Source: Paraescarpia echinospica (taxonomy: Eukaryota > Annelida > Polychaeta > Sabellida > Siboglinidae). Taken from it: DNA of 64,000 bases. A program made the position numbers and the translations under genes. Positions 32,379 through 43,561 of this stretch are shown here, piece by piece. Below the pieces are notes generated by a model. It did no database searches, had not been told where the DNA came from, and saw nothing but the letters and a program-made list of their open reading frames with translations. Location of the stretch: assembly GCA_020002185.1 (NCBI GenBank), contig CM034533.1, positions 43,094,880 through 43,158,879 on the forward strand, read 5' to 3'. Within the stretch, counting starts at the first letter, position 1. Each line of letters begins with the position of its first letter.

Positions 32379-33599
32379 ATGGCACCTTGCAAGCGGCAAC
32401 TCAGGGCAAAACGACACCTAGTTTGCAACGACTGCCAGAGCTGGGTGGATTTTGCGTTGTCTGGCTGTCCAAAATCATGGGCAGAGACCAAAGATGACGG
32501 ATTCACCTTTCGGTGTATGGGGTGTTTGAGGGTGGAATGTCTGATGAAGGAGGTGTGTAAGTTGACGGATATAGTGAAGGAGATGGAAGCGAGACTCAAC
32601 ATGAAATAGATGGAGCAGAGAGGGATGGCGCGGAGAGTTGAGAATTCCTACAACTACAGAAGAACAGAGTTGTGAGCGGGGCAGCTGAAGGAGACTGAGA
32701 GGAAGGAAGGTGACCGGTGTGGAAGGAACAAGACATTGAAGGGACGGAGGGGAAAAGGAGTGTTCAGCAGAGGAAAAGATCAGTGGGGATAGATCAACAG
32801 GTAGTCAGACTGTAGAGAACGAGGAGAGACGCGACAGAGATACAGGTGGTGGAGAGGTAGATACCACAGAGGCAGTTGGTAAGACTGTGAGACAGAAGAC
32901 TGATGGAAAAAGACAGTGTTCAGCAAAAAACAGAAAACATGACAGGCATGAAGGTGACAGGGGAGAAAGTGACCGTAGTGAAGGAGGTAGCCAGGGAAAA
33001 GGGACGGGAGAGGAGAGAAGAAAATGTGATGGGAGGAAAGATGAAGGGACGAAAGGAAGTGAGAGTAAATGTGCTAGAAGAGAAGATGAAGCGGGGAAAG
33101 GGGACTAAGAGAAAACACGGTGACAAGGAAAGAAGGGAATGGAGAGAATGTGACTGACAGGAGAAGACGACAAAGAGGAGGAAAAGACAACAACCAGAAA
33201 TATGCAAACAGGAGGAGCTACTCCGAGGCAGTGATTGATGTGGCTAGGAGAAAAGAGAGAGTGTTTATGGGCGATTCAATTCTGAGAAAAACAGACAAGA
33301 CTATATGCGAGGAAAAGGACGTTGTTGTATGTCTACCTGGGGCTAGAATAGAGCATGTGACTGAAAGGGTAGAGAAGGTATTGGGACATGGCAAGGGAGG
33401 GTCTATACTAGTACACGTTGGGACAAACAATGCAGACAAAGAGGGAACAACTGGGATAGTTCAGAAGTACAGACATCTAGTGAGGAAGCTAAAGAAGACG
33501 AGAGTGGAACAGGTTATTCTCTCAGGAATTTTGCCACTAATGGGAGGAAGGGGGGCAAGATACAGAAACTGTAAAGAGGGATGGCGATCAACGCACTGA
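32379..33599 (+). pseudogene. CR1 ORF1: PHD finger plus SGNH esterase
   Basis: The N-terminus has CNDCQSWVDF and CMGCLRVEC, paired Cys spacing of a PHD-type finger as found in CR1 ORF1. A Lys/Glu-rich linker follows over shifted frames. From 33240, RVFMGDSILR (GDS block), GARIEH, VHVGTNNADKEGT (GTNN block) and VILSGILP form an SGNH hydrolase; the last block (DGLHLSGKG) is damaged here but kept in copy 1. The esterase and finger are thought to help RNP and membrane or nucleic-acid contacts; the exact role is unknown. Confidence 0.8.
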
Positions 33600-36500
33600 G
33601 CAGATGTGTGAAGAAGGGCATTAGGATTCATAGATTTATGGGGGTACTTTGTTGGGAGAGAAGATATGTACATGAGAGATAAGCCTCCATCTAAGGGTGG
33701 AAAGGGGCAGCAGTATTCTCAGAGGAATCTGCTGCTGCGATCATTGACAGTGGGACAGGTTGCATCTGTTAAATTAAATTCGCAGGGGGGACTCGCAGAG
33801 AAGCCTGAAACTGGAGGCATAGATAAAGGCAGCAAAAATAGTTCAGCAAAGAACAGTCTGGAAAACTGTTCTGAAGCTGGGTATAAATGTGTTTGTTTAA
33901 ATGCAAGGAGTATAGTAAACAAAAGAAATGAACTAAACATTATGGTAGAAGATATTGACCCTCACATAATAGGTATAGCCGAATCATGGGCAACCACCGA
34001 TATATCAGATGCCGAATTGGGACTGACAGGATATGTAATGTTTAGGAAAGATAGAATAGGAAGAAGGGGAGGTGGAGTTATTTTATATATTAAAGAATCT
34101 ATCCAGGCTTATGGAATAAAATTAGACAGAGAAGCAGATTGCGAAGAAGCTGTTTGGTGTAACATAGTTACAGGAAACTCAACGTTAACAGTTGGATTAG
34201 TTTATCGAAGTCCAAACATAAGCATAGAAGAGAATGAAAAAATACAAAACGCTATAAGGGAAGTAAGCAAACGGGACTGTATTATTATGGGGGATTTTAA
34301 CCACGGGCATATACAATGGAAATCTCTACAGAGTATGGGGAGTGAGGACCACAAGTTTTTTAGTTTTAGTTCAAGATGGTTTCCTTTCTCAACGTAGTAC
34401 TTCGAACCAACCAGGGGTGAGAATGTGTTAGACATAGTTTTGTCCTCACAGAATGAATTAGTGGACAATGTTAAATTATGTGAGCCTCTGGGAAGTAGTG
34501 ATCACAACCAGATACATTTTACCATCAACGTAAAATCAGAAAGAAATAATAAAAAGCAGTTCAGGAGAAATTTCCACAAAGGAAGATATAAGGAAATGAG
34601 GAAATATTTAGCACAGATAGACTGGAATAATACACTGAAGAATAAGACAGCAACAGAATGCTGGAATATCTTAAAGAATGAAATAGAGTGCATCGTAGAT
34701 AAATTTGTTCCCTTCAAAAAACAAGGGAAACGGACCAGAAGGAAATACTTATCGAAAGAAGCCATTAGAACAATTAAGTATAAACAAATGATGTGGAAGT
34801 CATATAGACGTACTGGAAATGACGAAGACTACAACATTTATAAAGAAGCACTAAACCAAGCTACAGCTAAAATTAGAAATTCAAAGAGAAGCTATGAACA
34901 TAAATTAGCTTGTAATATAAAACATGACAGCAAGAGTTTTTATGCGTATGTTCGAAGCAAACAGAAAGTTCAGGATAAGGTCGGTCCTCTAGAAGATAGA
35001 GCTAGAAATATAATATCAGAAGGATTCTTAATGGCAGAAGACCTAAATGAGTATTTTTAGTTCAGTGTTTACCAGAGAAGACACTAGTTCACTGCCAGTA
35101 CCAGAGGCTAAGTTCAAGGGGCAGAATCAGACTATTTAAGACAGTTAATTGTAACCCCAGAAATGGTAGCTAAGAAAATTAGGGCTATGAAGGATAATAA
35201 ATCACCTGGAGTGGATGGTATTCCACCCAAACTATTATTGGAAATTGTAGAACAAATTAGCATGCCGCTTGCAACAGTTTTCAACTTGTCATTGGAAGAG
35301 AGAGTGGTTCCTTTAGAATGGAAAGGAAACAGAGCATTATACCGTTATTTTAAAAAGGTTCGAGAAACAAGTCAGAGAACTATAGACCAGTGAGTTTAAC
35401 ATCAGTGATTTGTAAGAATTATTAGAAAGAGACTAATTCATCATGGTGGATTTTCTTGATTAAACATAGCTTGATAAACCATCCTCAACATAGGTTTCTA
35501 AAAGCGGAGTCATGCTTAACAAATATGTTATGTTTGGAAGATATCACACTAGAAGTGGGTAGATGATGGATCACCGAATGTCATCTACTTAGATTTTGCT
35601 CTAAAAGCTTTTCAAACAAAGTGCCCACATCAGAGATTACCAACCCCAAACTAAAGCCCATGGCATAGAATGGCATAGGAAATGGTATAATTAACTGGAT
35701 AGAAAAATGGCTGATTGTCAGAAGACAACGGGTAGTTGTTGATGGGGGAGGCTTCAAACTGGAAATCAGTTTTGAGTGGGGTTCCACAGGGATCAGTACT
35801 GGGACCTATATTATTCTTAATATATATAACGATTTGGACGATGATATAGCTAGCAAGGTGTTGAAATTTGCAGATGATACAAAAGTGTTTAGAAGGATTG
35901 AAAGTGATGGTGATATACAGCATTTACAAGATGATCTTGACAGTTGATCAAATGGTCTGAAAAGTGGCAAATGTTGTTTAATTTTAGGAAATGTAAATGC
36001 CTCCACTTACAGGATATGGGAACGAATATGTAGAATATACAATGGAGGCTATACTAAGTACTACTGTAGAGAAAAAGACTTAGGGCTGACAATTAGTGCT
36101 GACATGAAGGTTTCAAGAGCAGTGTGGAATTGCAGCTTCAAAGGGAAATCAAATCCTTGGATTGATTAGGCGAAATGTAGCATATAAAAAAAGAACTAAT
36201 AATACCGCTGCAAAACAATAGTTAGGCCTCATTTAGAATATTGTATACAAGCATGGAGGCCATACCGCAAGAAGGACATAGATATGCTAGAAAGAGTACA
36301 GAGGAGAGCGACTAAAATGATACCAAAACTGAGGGATCTTAGTTATGAAAAACGCCTAAAAGAATGTGGTTTAACAACACTAGAGACCAGGAGATTGAGA
36401 GGAGATCAGATAGAAGTGTTTAAAATATTGAATGGTTATGAAAATATTGATAGAAATATGTTTTTTTCAGTTAAGAAAGATAGAAAGACTAGAGGACATG

Positions 36501-36670
36501 AAGTTACATTAGTAAAGGAGCAGTGTAGATTAGACGTGAGAAAGTTCTCATTTTCACAAAGGACTGTGAATGAATGGAACAGATTATCTGATGATTGTGT
36601 GGGTGCTAGTAGTGTGAATATGTTTAAAAATAAAATCGACACATACCTTAGAAGGGCTGGATATATGTAG
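33600..36670 (+). pseudogene. CR1 ORF2, copy 2, multiply frameshifted
   Basis: Endonuclease 33860-34510 is nearly intact (NARSIVNKRN, GIAESW, GDFNHG, SSDHNQI), interrupted by a shift at ~34370. The RT is broken repeatedly between 35060 and 36240, and its FADD region survives near 35870. The C-terminal block 36284-36670 is open to the natural stop (LRRAGYM), which copy 1 lacks. Confidence 0.85.
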
Positions 36671-36769
36671 ATAAAAAGGTTGGACTCTAGATAAGCCAAA
36701 GGGCTTCCTTGTCCACCTGCCATCTAGAGTTAATTCTCTGGATGGCAATCTTGTTAAATCTTGTTAAAT

Positions 36770-39022
36770 ATTCTAAATGAGGCCTAACTATTGTTTTGTA
36801 CAGCGGTATTATTAGTTCTTTTTCTTTATATGCTATATTTCGCCTAATCAATCCAAGGATTTGATTTCCCTTTGAAGCTGCAATTCCACACTGCTCTGAA
36901 ACCTTCATGTCAGCACTAATTGTCAGCCCTAAGTCTTTTTCTTTTACAGTAGTACTTAGTACAGTTCCCCCCATTGTATATTCTACATATTCGTTCCCAT
37001 GTCCTGTGTGAAGGCATTTACATTTCCCAAAATTGAACAACATTTGCCTCTTTTCAGACAATTTGATCAACCTGTCAAGATCATCTTGTAAATGCTGTCT
37101 ATCCCCATCACTTTTAATCTTTCTAAATACTTATGTATCAACTGCAAATTTCAACACCTTGCTAGCTATATCATCGTCCAAATCGTTTATATATATTGAG
37201 AATAATATAGGTCCCAGTACTGATCCCTGTGGAACCCCACTCAAAACTGATTTCCAGTTTGAAGCCTCCCCATCAACAACTACCCGTTGTCTTCTGTCAA
37301 TCAGCCATTTTTCTATCCAGTTAATTATACCATTTCCTATGCCATGGGCTTTTAGTTTAAACAGTAATCTCTGATGTGGCACTTTGTCAAAAGCTTTTTG
37401 AAAAACTAAGTAGATGATATCTACTGGTGATCCATCATCTACCCACCTAATGATATCTTCCAAAAAACATAACATATTTGTTAAGCATGACCTCGCTTTT
37501 AGAAACCCATGTTGAGATGGGTTTATCAAGTTATGTTTAACAAGAAAATCCACCATGTGATCTTTAATTAATCTTTCTAATAATTTACAAATCACCGATG
37601 TTAAACTAACTGGTCTATAATTATTTGACTTGTTTCTCGAATCTTTTTTAAATAACGGTATAATGTTTTCTTCTTTCCATTCTAAAGGAACCACTCCCTC
37701 TTCTAATGACAAGTTGAAAACTGTTGCAAACGGTATGCTAATTTGTTCTACAATTTCCAATAGTAGTTTGGGTGGAATACCATCCACTCCAGGTGATTTA
37801 TTTTCCTTCATAGCCATAATTTTCTTAGCTGCCATTTGTGGGGTTACAATTAACTGTCTTAAATAGTCTGATTCTGCCCCCTTGAACTTATCCTCTGGTA
37901 CTGGCAGTGAACTAGTGTCTTCTCTGGTAAACACTGAACTAAAATACTCATTTAGGTCTTCTGCCATTAAGAATCCTTCTGATATTATATTTCCAGCACT
38001 ATCTTCTAGAGGACCGACCTTATCCTGAACTTTCTGTTTGCTTCGAACATACGCATAAAAACTCTTGCTGTCATGTTTTATATTACAAGCTAATTTATGT
38101 TCATAGCTTCTCTTTGAATTTCTAATTTCAGCTGTAGCTTGGTTTAGTGCTTCTTTATAAATGTTGTAGTCTTCGTCATTTCCAGTATGTCTATATGACT
38201 TCCACATCATTTGTTTATACTTAATTTTTCTAATGGCTTCTTTCGATAAGTATTTCTTTCTGGTCCGTTTCCCTTGTTTTTTGAAGGGAACAAATTTATC
38301 TACGATGCACTCTATTTCATTATTTAAGATATTCCAGCATTCTGTTGCTGTCTTATTCTTCAGTGTATTATTCCAGTCTATCTTTGCTAAATATTTCCTC
38401 ATTTCCTTATATCTTCCTTTGTGGAAATTTCTCCTGAACTGCTTTTTATTATTTCTTTCTGATTTTACTTTGATGGTAAAATGTATTTGGTTGTGATCAC
38501 TACTTCCCAGAGGCTCACATAATTTAACATTGTCAACTAATTCATTCTGTGAGGACAAAACTAAGTCTAACATATTCTCTCCCCTGGTTGGTTCTAGCAC
38601 ATGTTGAGAAAGGAAACTATCTTGTACTAAAACTAAAAACTTGTGGTCCTCACTACCCATACTCTGTAGAGATTTCCTGTTTATATGCCCATGGTTAAAA
38701 TCTCCCATAATAACACAGTCCCGTTTGCTCACTTCCCTTATAGCGTTTTGTATTTTTTCATTCTCTTCTATGCTTATGTTTGGACTTCGATAAACTAATC
38801 CTACCGTTAACGTTGCGTTTCCTGTAACTACGTTACACCAAACAGCTTCTTCGCAATCTGCTTCTCTGTCTAATTTTATTTCATAAGCCTGGATAGATTC
38901 TTTAATATATAAAATAACTCCACCTCCCCTTCTTCCTATTCTATCTTTCCTAAACATTACATATCCTGTCAGTCCCAATTCGGCATCTGATATATCGGTG
39001 GTTGCCCATGATTCGGTTATAT
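36770..39022 (-). mobile_element. CR1 copy 3, inverted, truncated at both ends
   Basis: Minus-strand CR1 lying tail to tail with copy 2. Its 3' end is missing (homology starts at the RPHLEY block, no tail) and its 5' end starts at the ITESW block. Loss of the 3' end is unusual for target-primed insertion, so a later deletion, recombination, or insertion of copy 2 is likely. Confidence 0.88.
36770..39022 (-). pseudogene. CR1 ORF2, copy 3
   Basis: A 642-codon frame (39059-37131) covers most of the endonuclease and the RT up to its active site: GDFNHG, SSDHNQI, KAFDKVPH and GVPQGSVLGP are intact. The catalytic FADD reads FAVD, and the next Lys codon is a TAA. The RT then continues in another frame to 36770. 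It is the least shifted of the three copies but catalytically dead. Confidence 0.88.
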
Positions 39023-39099
39023 ATATTTTTATTAGCAAATGAAAGGCGACTGTAAGCAATATAGTTTTATATAATTAGTATAGAACTCGGATTAATACT

Positions 39100-39464
39100 A
39101 GCGTAGGAAGAGAGAGAGAGAGAGAAGGTAGTATATTATAAACGTTAGTAGTTTCGGGCCCCGTACGCCCTTGGGGGCCCACCGAAATGTCCGTCTGGAT
39201 ATGGTGTTCGAGCGGGGCCAATATAAGGGCCGAAGCCATCCCTCGGCTGGACACGAGGCGTGAACGATGGTAGTACTCGGCCAGCGGATGGTAGTGTCGC
39301 TAGTACATGGCTTCGACAAAGTGATGAATGTTGGTTGACGGGGCGGCGCGGTATCCCCGTCACTTTCGCCGTTGGCCGAGGCGAGGGCGATTGGCGATCC
39401 GTTGGAAGTAGGACCAAGCGTCGCCGACCAAGCGGTGCTTACACAGCGGGTGGTGGTGGTGGTG
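39100..39464. other. GC-rich segment of unknown nature, left of minisatellite
   Basis: Starts with an (AGAG)n run at 39110-39126, then GC-rich DNA open in several frames on both strands. No recognised domain; the openness reflects base composition. Confidence 0.35.
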
Positions 39465-39832
39465 GTGACGCTTGGCCATGCGGCTGCGGCGCGCTCCGTC
39501 GGCCAACAGTGGGTGGTGACGGCCGTGAAAACCGTCACGGCCTCGACCAAGCGGCTGCTGTGTACCCACCGTGGGCGGTGACGCTCGGTCAAGCGGCTGC
39601 GGCGCGCTCTGTCGGCTAACAGTGGCTTGTGTCGTTCAAGAAAACCGCCCACGGCCTCGACAAAGCGGCTCCTGTGCTCCCACCGCGGGCGGTGACGCTC
39701 GGTCAAGCGGCTGCGGCGCGCTCCGTCGGCTAACAGTGTCTGGTGACGGTCATAAAACCGCCCACGGCCTCGACCAAGCGGCTACTGCTGTGCACCCACC
39801 GCGAGAAGTGACGCTCGGCCAAGCGGCTGCGG
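39465..39832 (+). repeat. GC-rich minisatellite, period 113-116
   Basis: GTGACGCT.GG.CAAGCGGCTG recurs at 39465, 39578, 39692 and 39808; units share GCGCGCTC.GTCGG.TAACAGTG and CC.ACGGCCTCGACCAAGCGG. It lies 0.5 kb from the left margin of the Polinton. Confidence 0.9.
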
Positions 39833-40372
39833 TGTAAGAGCCAGCGGTGAGCGAGTGCAATCCTCGTGCCCCAGGGGTAACGGGCTCAACCCAATCCAAT
39901 TGATGGGCAATTTTTGGTCGTATTTTAAATACCCGAATCTGTAAACATATAGACAAAAGGGAAAAACGTTATTAGAAGAGAAAATAGTAGAATCTGTAAA
40001 CATAGACAATGAATATTTTAGTTAGTGTCGAGTGAATGTTAAAAGGAAAGTTATTGTAGGTGTAACGTACCGATGATCGAATCGCGGCTCATTCTTGATT
40101 TATGTAGTTTCGCCTCGTCGTACGCGACGTCTGTACGCATGATTATTGTTTAACGGAATGACGGTTTTGATTACGACGCTGGCTGTAGGTTCTATGAGCA
40201 TCTGCCGTTTGACACGTAGGCCATTACGAAAGCACCTTTACCAACCGGTTACGTAATTTTATAAATCCTTAATAAAACCCAAAACGCGTAAAATAAACGG
40301 TCTATAATACGAAGTAAGGACTAGAGAATCTTATGGTAAACTTATATTTGAAAATAACGCTGTATAAAAGCG

Positions 40373-40499
40373 ACGCAAAACTTGTGCACTAACATGACCG
40401 AACGCTTTTTTGTATTTTGAATAACCTTGCCAGACTCGGCTGTTTTGTGGTATACGTGTTCAAGCACTCGGAGTCTATTCACTACGCTAATATAAATAG
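40373..40499 (+). promoter_or_regulatory. Two TATA boxes upstream of the Polinton plus-strand genes
   Basis: TATAAAAG at 40373-40380 and TATAAATAG at 40491-40499. The second lies 20 bases before ATG 40511 and ~98 before ATG 40589. Either could drive the RPA-like gene. The first is followed by a 9-codon micro-frame. Confidence 0.45.
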
Positions 40500-40510
40500 A
40501 GCAGTCAAGA

Positions 40511-41654
40511 ATGCCTCTGTATTCATTTATTCTCGGTGTGTTAACGTCGTTTTACTTTTCTTCGCCTTTACATACCATCGCTGTCATCATGCCGGTTCAA
40601 GGGGAGCAAGGTGTACTCGCTGCTATGTTGAAGAAGAAAAAGAAGATGGTTACGACGGCTAGAGAACCGAAGCCCTCTACGTCAGGCGTCCCCGCTGCTG
40701 CTGCTACTGCGTCGTCGCCGCCGGTACCTGCTGTCGTTGCCGCCGTGCCGTCGGGTCTAGCCGCCGGCGCACTACCGTCTGCTACCGCTGTAGTCGATGT
40801 CGCAGCCGCTCCCGTTGATGCAGCGATACCGCCGCCAGTCACCGTCGACACCGAACAGGAGGTGCCTGCCGATGCCGCGTCGTCGGCGCTCTACGACCCA
40901 TCCTTGAAAGTTTAAAAGAACTCTTAGAGGCGGACGACGGGTTGTATAAGATATCTACACCTGTCAGGATCGAAACAATTGCGTGGAGAACAAAATGTAC
41001 GTAGCTGTCTGTTCTCAGTGTAAGCGTAAAGTTCAGCGATCCAGGGCCGGCACTATGATGTGCTTATCCCAAGGCGTACAAGCTAACCCGAAATTTTTGT
41101 TTTCGGTTCGTGCGATAGTAAAGGAAGTCGGCCCGAAGACCGATCACGAAATTTGGCTTACTCTATTCGAGAACGCCATGTCGGAACTCGTCTCATACGA
41201 CGCCGACTATCTCGCCCCTATGACGCCGGAAAAATTACGCGACACTATAACGGCGCTCATCGGCACGGTCCTGGAAGTCTATCTGAGAAAAATCATATGG
41301 GGTGAAATGGTGACGTAAGCAGTCCGGAGTCTGAGTACTATCCCGAAGCCGGAGTAAAGCGATCACCCTTGAATGACTAATGCTTCGCCTGTTGTGCTGT
41401 AGGATGCTGACAGCTGGGATCTTGTACTCGACGGTCTAATCGCCGACGCTTTGAGGGCAGCGCACGAGGAGAAGAAGAAGGGACCTGCTGTTGAGAAGCG
41501 CCGCCACGTCAAGGTAGATTACAACGCCGCTGCCGTCACCATCGCCGATGTCTTGAGCACAGCGGACGACGGCGAAGACGACGCTTCGGCCGAGAAGCGC
41601 GTGAAAAATAACGCCCGACACTCCATGGCCTTTATTGAAGGAGGTCGATTATAA
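40511..41654 (+). pseudogene. RPA-like ssDNA-binding protein of the Polinton, probably spliced
   Basis: The start is ATG 40511 or the in-frame ATG 40589. The N-terminus has a Lys run (MLKKKKKM) and a long Ala/Pro/Val linker. After a frameshift near 40914, an RPA70 DBD-C-like OB fold follows: YKISTPVRIETIAWR, then NKMYVAVCSQCKRKV and GTMMC (three of four ribbon Cys), FLFSVRAIV, IWLTLFENAM and DADYLAPMTPEKL. The frame ends at TAA 41318, but GTAAGC at 41315 and CTGACAG at 41407-41413 define a 99-base intron whose removal keeps frame into an acidic C-terminus (VLDGLIADAL, VEKRRHVKVDY). RPA-type proteins coat ssDNA during replication, fitting its position ahead of POLB. Splicing is inferred. Confidence 0.65.
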
Positions 41655-42084
41655 ACCGCCGAAGTGCACTGAACGCCTTCGCCGAAGTGATCGGGAAACG
41701 GTAATGGATCGCGCGCGCCACTTCTGCGGTGAGTGTCCACCCGAGGAAGGATGCCCCTTCGTACATGTGTACGGTTATCGAGGCGGAAAACCCAATCGAC
41801 GCTATCGCCTGATGTACGAGGGTGTGGCTGGAATAACAAATCAGTTTCTTCAGTCCGTGCTCGATTCGTATCTGCTTCGATCGCTCGTGCCGTGCGCCGC
41901 GAGATTGCTGCTCGCGCTAGTAGACCAATGCGCGCCCTGTCCGGATCGACACACAGAAAGGGCCCTCTTCAAACAGGTGGCTGACTGGCTGTTAGGCACC
42001 GACTGGACTTCCTGCTTCGATAATGCGATACTGGAGTCCGCGGTGGAGGGCTACCTGCTGAAAAGAGCTTGCCTCAGTGATTGA
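41635..42084 (+). CDS. Unknown Polinton protein with Cys cluster
   Basis: Not recognised. The frame follows the end of the RPA-like gene by a one-base shift (overlap 41635-41654), so it may be a continuation of the same protein. It has CGECPPEEGCPFVHVYGYRGG around residues 31-50 (three Cys and a His, possible metal site), a middle FLQSVLDSYLL, RLLLALVDQCAPC and a C-terminal EGYLLKRACL. No transmembrane segment or signal. The position between SSB and POLB suggests a replication role; that is inference only. Confidence 0.4.
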   Translation: MKEVDYKPPKCTERLRRSDRETVMDRARHFCGECPPEEGCPFVHVYGYRGGKPNRRYRLMYEGVAGITNQFLQSVLDSYLLRSLVPCAARLLLALVDQCAPCPDRHTERALFKQVADWLLGTDWTSCFDNAILESAVEGYLLKRACLSD

Positions 42085-42129
42085 CATTAATAGTTGTTTT
42101 TGTTGTAAGAGGTTCTCTCGGGACCCAAA

Positions 42130-42379
42130 CATTAGTCACATCTGCCTTGTTTACGAACTTTAGTAGCAGCCAACATGCGGGCGAATACTGCGCTATATCG
42201 AACTTTAAGTTAGTCCTTGTATTCTCTGTAGGTGGCATAAAGCCTTACGAATCACATTAGTCGCATCTGCCCTGTTTACGAACATTAGTCGCAGCCAACA
42301 CGCGGGCGAATACCGCGCTATATCGAACTTTAATTTAGTCCTTGAATGCTCTGTAGGTGGCATCAAGCCTTACGAATCA
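42130..42379 (+). repeat. Tandem duplication, 125-base period
   Basis: 42130-42254 and 42255-42379 are ~90% alike (CATTAGTC.CATCTGCC to GCCTTACGAATCA). Non-coding, between two Polinton genes. Confidence 0.9.
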
Positions 42380-42859
42380 TGTAGCATTGTCCTAGTCGGT
42401 GGTGTATCACGCTTTCTACGATGCTTAATAAAATGTTTAAAATGTATGAATAATCTTGTCTATGAAAACAAACAAACAAACACCCTTTCCCATATCCCAG
42501 TGAAACAAACACGCAATCCCAGTCTAGCTAGGCGAGAAAATAAAACGCTTGTTTTCCCCGTATGATTTTTTTAGCCCTAGCACCACCGTTCCGCCTCACG
42601 TCCAGCGTAATTCGTACCCGACGGCTACAGCGAGCCGTGTAACTAGGTCACAGCCTGTCATTAATAACAAGACACACCTCTCCTAGCGGAAACAAAGCCT
42701 CTACGTTGTTTAATAACTTTGAAAATCGATGGTTAGCGTTCGTTTAATAAGTTTCCAAATCGTAGTCGATATTTATTCGCCGTAGCCACCTAACGGTGGC
42801 GATTCCTGCCATCCGTTTATGGGCGGTGTCGGAGCTCCGCCGTAGTTAATATCGTTTCG
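42380..42859. other. Non-coding spacer before POLB
   Basis: Contains AATAAAATG at about 42428 (possible polyadenylation signal for the upstream genes) and (CAAA)n at 42466-42483. No gene seen. Confidence 0.45.
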
Positions 42860-42861
42860 GC

Positions 42862-42980
42862 TTTGACTAGGATGGATGCGCCTACACTCCGCAGACAGAG
42901 GTGCTACCAACTACCGGCAGACGACTAGGATGGACGTGCGCCACAGAGAGTGAGTCAGTGGTGCTACCACCTACCGGCAG
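42862..42980 (+). repeat. Duplicated ~59-base leader before POLB
   Basis: ACTAGGATGGA.G.GC, then ACAGAG..GTGCTACCA.CTACCGGCAG occurs twice in tandem immediately upstream of the POLB ATG at 42998. Confidence 0.8.
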
Positions 42981-43553
42981 AAACCTACCTACCAACGATG
43001 CCTGTTTGTCCCGCATGCGGTCGCGCCGTCGATCGTCTGAAGGGGCACTCGTGTACAAATAAGCCACGGCACCAATGCCCGAATTGCGATCGGAAGTACG
43101 CATTTCGTAGCGGCGTAACGAAACATTTAAAGAAATGCGGTAGCGACACTGGGGATGCCTGCAAATGCCCGAAATGTGGTAATTCTTTCGTTTATCGTTA
43201 TAATATGTTGAAACATTTCGCGCTCGACCCCCGACTACGACTAATGTTCGAGGAGCAGACTCGAGCGTTTAAAATCAAATTATGTTTTATGTTTATTCTT
43301 CGACACAAGGAGACAGGTCGTTACAGGTACTTTCATTCGTCGGGTAACTGCTGCGGTCGCTACCTCGAATCGCCCGCTCTCATCGCCGACGTGTCGTCGT
43401 TCGAACACTTCCTCGAAGCCGTCCGACAACCCGACGTTCTTCAGTACGTTATAGCGCAGAGACCCGCCTCAGGATGGACCGCCGAATTGGTGACTAACTT
43501 CACCTACTTCCTCAACGCCATCATCCACCATCCTATCGGCTGTCTCGACGTGC

Positions 43554-43561
43554 AACTCCAC
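43554..43561. repeat. hAT target-site duplication, left
   Basis: AACTCCAC, repeated exactly at 44882-44889. Confidence 0.93.

Larger units (their letters stand above)
31810..36769 (+). mobile_element. CR1-clade LINE, copy 2, near full length
   Basis: Begins just after the minisatellite with ~550 bases of 5' leader, then ORF1 (PHD finger and esterase) and ORF2 (endonuclease and RT), and ends with two ATCTTGTTAA units at about 36750-36769. Many small indels disrupt both frames, especially in the RT (35.3-36.2 kb). The 5' boundary is an estimate. Confidence 0.88.

Noticed and set aside
39098..39706. 202-codon minus-strand frame in GC-rich DNA
   Set aside because: Overlaps the 114-base minisatellite and is accompanied by long frames on the other strand; no domain recognised.
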